Shown piece after piece: positions 49,219 through 60,774 of a stretch of DNA of 64,000 bases. The stretch is from Chaenocephalus aceratus (lineage: Eukaryota; Chordata; Actinopteri; Perciformes; Channichthyidae). The position numbers were made by a program, and so were the translations under genes. The notes beneath the pieces are model-generated. The model was given only the letters and a program-made list of their open reading frames with translations, did no database searches and had not been told where the DNA came from. Positions within the stretch are counted from its first letter, which is position 1. Each line of letters begins with the position of its first letter. The stretch lies in NCBI GenBank assembly GCA_023974075.1, contig CM043807.1, positions 9,291,676-9,355,675 on the forward strand, given 5' to 3'.

Positions 49219-51716
49219 ACGTTGAAAACTGAACTTGAAAATTGTTTCCTCTTTTTATTTTATTTATCATTTTCGGGACGGGGAGACGTGGAGAGACGTG
49301 TGTGATTAAAAATTAATTTGCAGAAATGTAAAGTGATCTACCTAAGTTCTATTCATATTCTTGACGTGCCGTGTAAATGGGTGGCCATATATGCATTTGA
49401 AAAGCAATATAAATCACACAGTTATTATACAATAGGCTATAAAAGCACCATCGATAACCATTACCTTTATCCAATTCAAACTTTGGACGGGAAAAAAGGA
49501 AGGTGTACATGGTTGGGCTATACTGTAGGCCTACTGTATACATACAAAGGCCATTCAAGCTAGAGTTCTTCTGGAAATGTTCACATCAGGCACCTTCAAG
49601 TTAAACAATACTACAGTAAACAATTAACACAGTGGGCCTAAATTATGTGGATTAAACCACATTTATTTCGTTAAAAATAAACGAAATATGATTTTGTTTG
49701 AATGATTAAATGTAGGGTGAATTGCCCTAATGTGGGACATTTTTGCATTTCAGACTTCGGGAATATATTGCGATATGAAGCCGATACAATAAATCAAAAT
49801 CCAGTACCATTCCGAAATCCCCAGTAATATTAGACATTAATAATACAGTAAACTATTAACACTGTACACATTATTGTTTGCCCGTGGGATTAGGATGATC
49901 GGTAGTGAGACCCGTGCTGCAGTTTCCTCCGTCGGATGTGATATAAAAACAAAGCGATTATTTGTGTTGTTGTAAACTCACGTGGATTAAATTTAGTGCA
50001 TTCATTTCAACTCGCGAACATATGATACATTAAATGATCGTGAGGATGATGATTGAAAATCGTTTGTTTGAGCCTGGATGCATTTCCTGATCTAAAAACA
50101 TAGCGATGGTTTTGTACTTACGCCAACGTGAATTAAACATTCTTTTGTTAAATAAAAACATGGTGATGTTTACATGATTACATGTCTCTTATTTAGCACA
50201 GAATATGATCCTATCCGTGACATATGGATCTTAACAAATATCCGCTATATCAGATACCTGTAGATCAGCTGTTTATTTCCCATGAGTTCCAGTGTGGCAG
50301 CTTTTCAAGGCTCCCCCTGGTGGATCCATGATCCATTGCAGCTGGTTTCATTATAATTAAATGTATTTATCAAGGGGGCGTTTCAAGTCCTGCGGGGGGT
50401 TTTCCTTTTCAGCAGGGGCCCACCCCGTGCCGATCACGGACCCGCACAGGTAGGTGTCTGAAATGAAGCACTACATCTGTAGGTACTGTATTAACAAATA
50501 AGTGAGATATAGGGTCTTGTTTTCACACAATGCATCATAAGTATCTTTTTAAGTTAAAGACTCTTGAAAACATCGTATTTTTTGTTGTATCTCAGAGGTT
50601 TTTAAGCCGCTATGTTATTTGTAAAGGATGGATAATTTTGTGTTAAGAAGTAAATCTTACTTGATTTTAAAAAACACATTTTCATGGAAAATTACCAACT
50701 AACATCAGAAAACAGAACACTTTTGAGCATTTCTGACTTATTTTGTAACACAATTATTCCTTATCCTGGTCAAATATAATTCAAAATACATTTTCCAAGC
50801 TAATTACAAGATCTAATTTCTCTAAATATCCCATCTTATATCAAGAAATCTCACCAAGCAAATGTTCATATTTTAAATTTTTTTTTTACTTGATTTTGGA
50901 GCAGCATTTCTTCCAGTGTGGCATAATGTTTTGCCATTAGTTCTACCACAATAACTTTTTGGTCCCTTTCTTTCTCCTTCTGTTTGTTCGCCAACCCTCC
51001 TCCTTTTCCGCCCTCCTTCCTTATTGTTCCCTGATCTTGATAAGAAGTTCTACAGCTGCAGACGAGGGGTGAAGCGGAGAGTGAGCGGCAGAATATAGAT
51101 GGTATTGGCATAGCTGTCACCTGCTGTGCTGAAACCCCCTTGTTTGGAAAGCTGATCCCATCTCCCGTTTCTCAGGTTTCCACAAACAACCTCAGCTGTC
51201 AGGGAGTTGTGGAGCTCTCCGTCTCCTTCTATCCGTCTCTCATCCGTCTCTCACGGCCCTCGATCACAAAGAGAGGTCGGCTTTCATCAGTGTGTTCTCT
51301 TTTTAGGCCTCAGTGGCTTTTGAACACCTCTTTGGAGAGTGATTTAGTTCAGACATCTGCTCAAATAGGAGTTGCCAACAAGCACATTTCAACCACATTT
51401 TGTATTAAACCAGAGGGGAATCATTATATTTGAAGGTACACATTTGCCAGAGGATTTTAATCAACTTTAGACAAGCTTTAAAACGTCTTTCTGTTTGCAG
51501 CATCAAAAGGAAAGCCTCAGGCTAGTGAGGTTTATTTTTGCAATGATTTCTAATGACTTAATTCAAAATAACTGGTTATTAGAATAAAGAACAAGCTCTT
51601 ATTATGATAATGGTGAAGAATACTTTCCAAAACATACCCGCCACAATTCTGAGAAGCTCATTAAACTGTGCATTCATCTCGGGAATGTTTCTGAGTATAC
51701 ACCTGTGAGAAGATCA
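49219..51716. other. Non-coding stretch, nothing coding recognised
   Basis: Mostly AT-rich with a pyrimidine-rich block near 50940-51040. No element boundary or protein motif was identified. Confidence 0.4.
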
Positions 51717-51724
51717 CATTGAGC

Positions 51725-53452
51725 CATGGGCGTCGCAGCCATTATATGAGGGTGGGACAAGTCCCCCCCACTCTTTCAAATGATTCGTTTAGACCCCCCC
51801 ACTTTTACCATGTGGAAAGTCCGTGAATCGGTCAATCCACTCGCCGCACTCTGTAGAGCGCTGTGTCAGTGCTTCACTATCAAATCCATTCCACTTGCTT
51901 ATTGAGAGAATGCCCAAATCAATGAAACTCCGTACCATGTTTTCACTGCTACTTTGTACCAAGGCAGATTCTCACATAGCGCGCGCATGTTCAAGGAGTG
52001 TTGTCGTAGTTGGACCGCTCGATCTGTTGTATGAAGCGATGCCGGCGGTAGCGGAGGTAAGGCACACACACCAAATGTTCAGGAAATGGTTAATACAGCG
52101 AAAATCAAAGCTGACGATCTCTTGGTTTGATATGTTTTCTCCCCCAGACAACATGGACATAACAACATTTTTTTCAAAGAAGAGGAAAGTAAGTCATCAG
52201 CTGGTAGCAGTTAATCAGTTAACAGTGATGGCGGCGTCTCACTTCTGGAGAGGAGTTTCGTCTTTATGTCATGATAGAGAGATACAAATACTGAATAGTT
52301 TAGATGAGAAAAGGAATCGAAATGCCAGGTTACTAGTATTTATCATGTAAACAGGGAACATGAATAACCCGATCTCTCTGTGCTCATGGAAACACCATGA
52401 TGTCCATGTAGCAACGCAGTCAGTGTGTTTTACTGGAGCCTCAATTCGATAAGAGATTATTTTCTGAGTTCTTTAACTTCGGTACTCTCTCTCAAAATGA
52501 TAATGTGCATTATGTTTTAATTATACTTCTTATCATTCAGAAGCTTTTTGTGTGTTTATGTTTTACTGAGTGCTTATAGGCAATTTCCATCCCAGTATTC
52601 AGTTAACTATTTATTTTCTGTGCACATAGACTAGCTAATATTCTACCTACTGCTTGGGACTTTGAGTCTTCAAAATGTCCAATGTCACAGACTGGGACTT
52701 ACTTTAGAGTCAGTTGTATTTACAGTATGACTTGTTATGATTCAATGTGAAAGAGTATACTGCTCAATAAATAATGATCACTTCACCACCTCTGTTGACA
52801 TCTAGGCGCTTGAGAGTGAGTCAGAGGCAGAACACAGGGACAGTGGAGAGAGGTCCGTTGCTGAGGTGAGTGATGAAAGGGAAATGACAGTTTAGAGTAC
52901 ATTGTGATGTGGACTCTCATCCCAGAATGTTAAGGAAATCAGTGGGGATATTTCAGTCAAGGGGCATCATATGGCCAATATAGACAGAAGAGCAACATTT
53001 ATTTGAACATTTAAGTCAATGATACCATTCATAGGTGAACTTAACATCTGTATGGAGTCAGATCAGTCCCAATATTAATAAATGCTCACAGAAAAAAGAA
53101 AAGAAAAGAAAGATTCACAATTGTATTTTGCGTTTTATATATAAATGACTCTCCACAACAATATCTCTCAATGCACTCACAAATATTTATTGTTGTATAT
53201 AGATGTACAAAAAAATGGGCATTTAAACTGCTTTTTATTAATTCAAAGACGGCTCTGAATTAATAATCAAATATGTTTCCTTTCTTTACTACTGGATGAA
53301 ATTACAAAATGTACCCATCATTTTCCTCATGCTAGTATAGCCACATAAAAACAAACCACCTGTTAAAATGCACCAGAATACAGGAAATCTATTTCCCCAC
53401 ACCCCCCATTAAAAATGGCCCCCCCACATTCAGGATGCTTCCTACGCCCATG
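51725..53452 (+). mobile_element. hAT element (ZMYM-like transposase type), internally deleted
   Basis: An exact 8-bp target duplication CATTGAGC lies at 51717-51724 and 53453-53460. The ends CATGGGCGT and ACGCCCATG are inverted, with CCCCCCAC-rich subterminal tracts on both sides. Only two short putative transposase exons survive within 1.7 kb, so the body of the gene is deleted. Autonomous relatives are several kb long. Confidence 0.88.
52153..52865 (+). pseudogene. Transposase 5' exons of the deleted hAT element
   Basis: Exon 1 at 52153-52188 encodes MDITTFFSKKRK, closely like the N-terminal MDIxxFFxKKRK of hAT transposases related to ZMYM-type proteins. It ends at a consensus donor (AAA/GTAAGT). 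Exon 2 at 52806-52865 (acceptor CATCTAG, donor GAG/GTGAGT) encodes ALESESEAEHRDSGERSVAE in frame, the expected acidic linker. No zinc-finger, RNase H-like or dimerisation region follows before the right terminus. Exon structure is inferred from splice consensus only. Confidence 0.6.
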
Positions 53453-53751
53453 CATTGAGCACAGTGTTTTTTTGTATGGGTAAGAGAGCAGACAGGAAGT
53501 CCATGCTGTCCCATTTCACATCAACAGAACGCAGATCAGAAAGGGTAAGGCAATAACCAGATGTTGTTTGGGTTTGAAGTCCTCAGGCTTCTTTGACAGA
53601 GGCAGTCGCAATTTTTACAGGCTCCCACTACCTGTTAGCATCTAGCTCTCCTGCTTACCAACATTTAGCCATCCCTGCTTATAAAACATCTTGACGCAGT
53701 TTGGCATTGGTGCATGGGACAGTAATTGCCCTAAACCTTTCACACTCAAGA

Positions 53752-54581
53752 ATGCCATCAAAACACCCTGAGTATGATGTGCTACTTCAAAGAGCTAATA
53801 AACAGATAACAGACCTTAAGGAAGATATCCGACATCTTTCTGACAAGCTGAAAGAAAATGAGTCTCATGGACAGTGAGACCGGCAGTCTAAACAGCTTGC
53901 ATCGTTCAGTGCAACTATCCATGACACAGTTCTGTGGGATCCCTCAACCTGTCCGCGGCCTTCCGACTGCTCGACACCTGGCCACCAGCAGTCGTGGTGT
54001 GCAAGAGCTTTTTGAATGGCGTAACTTCACCGCCTCTCCGAGCCCAGCTGTTTCTGCTTGGTCACCACATCCTCAATCACCGGCACCTCCTCACCCCCTT
54101 TTCGCCTTAACCACATTAATAATCGGGGATTCCATAATCAGAAACATCCGATTTTTCAACGCGGCCACGCGCTGCCTCCCTGGAGCCACCGTCCCGGTTA
54201 TCCTGGAGAAACTCCCGGGGCTGCTGCACTCACTCCCGTCCTCTGTCAATCGTCTAATCGTCCATGTGGGGTCTATACAGCCCGCCAGCAGTCGGAGCTG
54301 ACAAAAAAGGATTTTAAGAAACTTTTATTCTTTTACGGAGCTGTGAAAAGTCGGTTTTGATCTCAGGTCCGATCCCAACGCTAGGCTGTGGAGCAGGGCG
54401 TTTCACTAGGATCCTCAGCCTCCACACCTGGCTCCAATCCGCCTGCAGAGCTGACCATTTTGGTTTTATTGACAATTTCAATCTATTTTGGGACAAACCC
54501 GCCCTCTTCGGCACTGATGGAATCCACCCGAGCAGGCTTGGTAGCCGTTTGCTTTGTAATGTCTGTTGTAAAATTGTATAA
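53752..54581 (+). pseudogene. LINE ORF1 with SGNH-esterase domain, frameshifted
   Basis: ATG 53752 starts a coiled-coil-like segment (YDVLLQRANKQITDLKEDI) that stops after 41 codons. The esterase region follows in a second frame (TLIIGDSIIRNI, block I GDS), moves to a third (SELTKKDFKKLLFF), and ends in a fourth segment with the block-V motif DGIHPSRLG. The HVGTND-type block reads HVGSIQ here, so catalytic neighbours are lost. SGNH esterase domains in ORF1 are known from fish L2/CR1-group LINEs. Nonfunctional. Confidence 0.8.
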
Positions 54582-54688
54582 TGTGTTTTTAATGTATTTA
54601 TTCCTAAAAAGTATTTTAATTTGTTTTGTAAAGCACTTTGAATTGTCGCGTACAGAAAAGTGCTATATAAATAAACTTGCCTTGCCTA
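53752..54688 (+). mobile_element. LINE remnant: ORF1 joined to a 3' tail (L2-like)
   Basis: A broken ORF1 is followed directly by the tail TTTGTAAAGCACTTTGAATT ... GTGCTATATAAATAAACTTG and (CTTGC)n. No endonuclease or reverse transcriptase lies between, so the middle has been lost or this is a non-autonomous derivative. The left boundary is uncertain and may lie up to 200 bp further left. Confidence 0.7.
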
Positions 54689-54773
54689 AGGCATTCATAT
54701 ATAGATGTGACCTCTGACCTGCCAGGTAAACCACAGGAAAAAGTAGCTGTGTCGGAAAAAGAAAAGAGGCCAT

Positions 54774-55836
54774 GGTTGCGTTCCAATAGTCCATTTAGCT
54801 TAGGAACCTTCCTAACCAAGTGAAATGACCCGGAAGTACGTCACTGGCAGCCATGTTAAGTGCCGTTCCAATTCTCCAAATGAAAGGAAAGGAGGTTTCA
54901 AACTTCCTTTATAACCTCCTTTAGCTTAGGAACCACTGGACCTCCCTTGACGAAAGGAGAGGAGAAAATGCTGCCCCACAATGCATTGCAGCCGCAGCAT
55001 TTGCCGTCACTCAACAGTCGGCCGTTCACGGAAACAACCGATTATGACCGAGAAATTATATCATGAACGTTACGGTGCTTATTAAGCATTTTAAAACGTA
55101 TGTGGTAAGTTGCCAAAGTGCTTTGTTTTGAACGTTCATCAGTATTATAATCAAAAAGAGAAATATGAGCGTTAGTTTTCACTGAAATTATCAAATAAAG
55201 TCAACATTTCACAGTCTTTACTGAGCTGTGTGGGGTTTGTTCAACTTTTAAAAGATGTTTGAATGGTGACACAGTGATAGATGTTAAGGACTAACGTTTA
55301 TAATAAATACATTTGTGTTGATTTTAAGATCTTTTCATAGTTCATACAGTACAATCATACGTATTGGGATCATTTGTATTAATGTGGACCGGAGGGAGAG
55401 GGTGACGAGCAGAAGTTTCACTTTCCTTTTTTATTTCAATTCCAACTTTGGTCATGAAGAATATGTTTCTCTGTTGTCCACGTTCATGAAGCAAAGCAAC
55501 AGCATCAGAGCACGGTGCAGAGTCTCTAGATGAGTTCACAGTAGTCCCTCGTTCTTATTAAACATCCATGTTGTAGTCCGCTGTATAGAAAACTGTAGTT
55601 TCCATGGTTTCCCCACAGCAGCAGACGCACACAATGACGTCCGCTGGCGCATCATAAACACGTCGGATAGTGAAAGTGCATTCGGATTCTCTAAAGTACC
55701 GCAGTCTCTTCTCCTAAGTCCTTTTGAATTCTCCTATCCACTATCCCTTAACCCCGTGACGTTTCACTCAGAGGTCAAGGAATAGGAGATAGGGTTAGAA
55801 TTTAGGAGCTGATGTTTGGATTATCGGAACGCAACC
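54774..55836. mobile_element. MITE with GGTTGCGTTCC terminal inverted repeats
   Basis: GGTTGCGTTCC at 54774 is mirrored by GGAACGCAACC ending at 55836. Purine-rich subterminal blocks (GGAAAGGAGG left, AGGAATAGGAGATAGGG right) mirror one another loosely. No clear duplication flanks it and no transposase is recognised in its 1.06 kb. Confidence 0.6.
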
Positions 55837-56357
55837 CTCGATTTATAAATGTGTTTGTCCTGGATATAATTCACTCTCAATTAAATTAAATGCAGCTTCT
55901 GCATTATATGGTTAGTGGTGTTTGTACTCAAAGTGTGAAAAAGCTGTGTAAAAAGAAAAAGTCACTTTTACGCAAAGAATGTGTATATTTCAGAATGTGT
56001 TTTAATGTTCTCTCTTGCCTTTTGAATAATAGTTTGACTGAATAATCTTGCGTTAAAGTGTCACTTGAAGAGCAAATGCAGGACGTGCATCACTGAAAAA
56101 TACCTCTAATGTTAGGTTATCGGGCATTGCAGGGCAAGCCTCAACACGCAGAACAAAACAAAGACAGGAAACTTAAATACATGCCAGACTTATCAGCAGG
56201 ACAACACACAGCTGGGAAGGGCAGGCAAACACAGGTGAACACAATCAGGTAATCAAACAGGAAAACATGGAAACAGGAAGGAAACACCGGGTGTGAAGAC
56301 TTTTCAAATCAAAACATGAAACAGACAGATAATGACATAAAGTCCGCTCAGGTCCAC
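55837..56357. other. Non-coding stretch
   Basis: 56150-56290 (ACAGGTGAACACAATCAGGT and neighbours) looks like a fragment of a dispersed fish repeat, but I cannot define its ends. Confidence 0.35.
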
Positions 56358-56925
56358 TTGGGAGAAGTACTCAGATATTGTACTTGAGTAATAGAAGAAG
56401 TACTTGAGTAATAGAAGAAGTACCAGAGTGTAGGAATACTCTGATACAAGTAAAAGTCCTGCAATCAAAATGTAACTCTAGTAAAAGTTAAAAAGTATTT
56501 GCATCAAGATGTACTTAAAGTACCAAAAGTAAAAGTAGTCATTGTGTAGATTGGTCCATTTCAGAATAATATATATGATATGTTTTATAATTATTGATCA
56601 TTAAAGTGTTCTCAAAGCTGGTAAAGGTGCAGCTAGTTTTAATGACTTTGTATACTGCAGGGTAGCTGGTGAATTTACTTTAATGGATGGAACTAAAGTC
56701 TGATTTAAGAGTTGAATATAGTTCACATCATTAATCCAAATGTGCAAAGTAACTAAAGGTATTAAAGTAATGTAGTGGAGTAAAAGTACACTATTTATGT
56801 CTGAATTGTAGTGAAGAAAAGTAGCACACCATTGAAATACTCAAGTAAAGTAGACACCTCAAAATTCTACTTAAGTACAGTACTTGAGTAAATATTCTTA
56901 GTTACTTTTACACCGCTGCTCATTG
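56358..56925. mobile_element. Dispersed ACTTGAGTA-type repeat (copy B, inverted relative to A)
   Basis: Contains the reverse complement of the interior of 39190-39699 (AAGGTGCAGCTAG, AATGACTTTGTATACTGCAG, AACTAAAGTCTGATTT) between dense TACTTGAGTAA motifs. A local 23-bp tandem duplication (TACTTGAGTAATAGAAGAAG) sits at its left end. Confidence 0.7.
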
Positions 56926-57149
56926 AGGATGAAAGCCATTGGATGCAACTTATAGCTCCTTAAAAGGCTAAAGTGAACTCTTAGTCAAAATGTTTTTGTG
57001 AAAAAAAGAAAATCAGTTGTTGCAAGAGCCTATGCAATATACGTTCCTGTTATGTGATTAAATGTTCTGTTTGTTCCTTTTATTTCTTGTCATGACGACT
57101 GGTTTCACATCAGACAGTAACCGTCTGCGTGACGTGACTCATGTCCAGT

Positions 57150-58424
<1,275 letters not shown>

Positions 58425-58509
<85 letters not shown>
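58425..58509. repeat. (TG)n microsatellite, about 42 units
   Basis: Uninterrupted TG run read directly. Confidence 0.98.
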
Positions 58510-58510
<1 letters not shown>

Positions 58511-59098
58511 AGGCTTCCTAAGTAAGAACAGTTCAACTGACCTCACCCAAAGGTGACACACAGACACACACACACTCGCGCATATTGTTCCTCATTCTTC
58601 TGCAGCAATCAGCGCTTCCCACTCCATAATCAGCCCCTAATGATAGCTTTAAAGAGTGTTTTTGAGCAGCAGACATTGTGCGACTGATCCAATAAACCTG
58701 CAGCTTCTCCACTTTCTCCCTGCTATCTGAGTGTATTTAAGAAGCTATTGCTTGTAATCACAGATCACCTATAATCGCTGACCGTTAGGCGTGCGTCGCC
58801 GCAATTTCTTCCGCCACTGCGTTTTTCTCTCTCGTAGATGAATCCCAGTGGTGTGATTATCTGTCATTACAGCCCAATTTCAGAGCAGAAGAAATATGCA
58901 TCGGGGTAGATACAGGAGCTGAGAGGCGGGACGATGAACAAGCTAAAGGCCCGATTACTCACCGAGGTCATAGAAACCTGCTTTGTTGTTTATCGAGCAA
59001 AAGGAAGGAGAAGGAGGGAAAATGTATCCCTCCTCCCTTTCCTTTGTAGAAAAGTCTGCCAGGAAACAAAAGTGTTGTGGGCCAATCAGAAAGCTTTC
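58510..59098. other. Non-coding stretch, nothing recognised
   Basis: Short open frames only. Confidence 0.4.
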
Positions 59099-59106
59099 TC
59101 TTAGAT

Positions 59107-59594
59107 CAGGGGTGTCCAAACCTTTTTCACGAGGGCCACATATAAAAAAATATTCGAAGGGCTGGGCCACTCTCGAGGTGACGTTTATTGCCTCATAAGT
59201 GAAGTTATAAGTTAGCAAAATCAATCAAATGTAAGTAAATGATGCTTGAACAGCCTACATCACAGCTCATTCCTTAAAACAGAAGCCTTAGATTGCTTAT
59301 CATAAGAGGAAATAAGAAGGGTATATTTCAAGGTTGTTATTTAAATAAGTTATTGGGCTGTTTTCTTATCAACTTAGATTTGTTAGAACATATTTTCAAC
59401 TTTAATTGACAGAAAGTGGGCTAATTAACACATGAACATTACTGTGTAACATATGTTTACAGATATATTTAAGAAGTACAAGACAAGCTCAAGTTTCATT
59501 TGTGGGCCGCATTCCATTATACTTTTTGAATTTGCTGAGGGCCGATTCAAAATGGCCCGCGGGCCGCATTTGGACCTTAGTTTGGACACCCCTG
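59107..59594. mobile_element. hAT-type MITE, 488 bp
   Basis: The terminal repeats are CAGGGGTGTCCAAACC and the near-complement GGACACCCCTG. An exact 8-bp duplication TCTTAGAT lies at 59099-59106 and 59595-59602, with TA central as in the 28945 copy. Subterminal GGGCCACAT and GGGCCGCAT blocks relate it to that element. It is non-coding. Confidence 0.9.
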
Positions 59595-59602
59595 TCTTAG
59601 AT

Positions 59603-60767
59603 GGTCAAAGATCATATAAGTGCACACACATCTCGAGCTCCTCCGTCTAAACGCTTCCAGTCAGAACTTCATTACTCATTAGATGGTGTCATTGCGTGAC
59701 TGAACAGGTCGGCCTCGCCTGCTAAAAGAGGATTAAGAAGCAAGATTCGTGTGTGTGTGTGTCTTAACGTGTGTGTCTCAGCGCGACCTTGTCCTGAGCT
59801 CAAGCCTTGGCAGGAACACAGATCTGCTGAAAAGATTTGGAAGAAAAACACAATACACTCCCTCAAACACACACGCACAGATATTGTGTGAGAGGATTAT
59901 AAAGAACATCTCCATATAGGCTGAACACAAGACAAGCACAATGCTCTTTATGCCTTGGACAAGTTATTTCTTGTCAGTCAGAAACTAAACTTACACACAC
60001 ACAAACACACATCTAAACTACATCTATCTGTCCAAAGTAGGGCATCACAGCGCCTATCACAGAAAGGCGTCACACATCAGGAGAGCTTTCAATGAAAAAG
60101 TTGTTGCCAAAGTACCGGAAAAATAAAAAGCTGTCCTCTTCTGTGTTCCTGTGTGCAGCTCCCCAGACACACTGCAGGGTCCGTGCATGAATGGAGATGA
60201 CGCCACCTGCAGCCACTGTAAGCTGAAATACACCCCGGTCGCAGGGTGGTTGCATCACCAGGTGAACGGGAACATTGCCGGCTATATTTAATGTCACTTG
60301 GACGAGGTATTAGATGTTCAGCTGTGAAAAAGTGGCCAATTTGTGATGGATTCATGGTGTTCTGAACGAATGGTAATTTCCTGAAATGAGGAGACAAAAT
60401 TGACTTTAAGTGTATGAATGCATATTTGGCTAAGTTTAGTCATCATGATGATTCTTTTGACTGTTAATTAAAAGTGTTTATTGAAATAGTTGGATGTTGT
60501 TACATGTTTTCACTGGTTTTGTCGAAAGCTAGTTTGCTGATTTGGCAGTGGGTTCAGCTCTTTGGTTCAAAGTCAAATGTTTCAACAGCTATTTGATCGA
60601 TTGCCATGCAATTTGGTTCAGGCCTTCATGTTCCCCTTAGGATTAATTGTAAAAGTGATCCTCAACTTTTTCTCTAGAACCACTTTCATGTTAGAAGGTG
60701 ACTTTTTTCTGCTTAACAAATGCTGAACCAAGATGTTACATATGATATGGCAAACACTATATCTCCT
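59603..60767. other. Non-coding stretch, nothing recognised
   Basis: Short CA-rich patches; no gene or element end. Confidence 0.4.
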
Positions 60768-60774
60768 AAAGATC

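Noticed and set aside
51823..52350. 175-codon open frame across the hAT exon
   Set aside because: Only the MDITTFFSKKRK segment is transposase-like; a donor site right after it and unrelated sequence around it show that the long frame is incidental.
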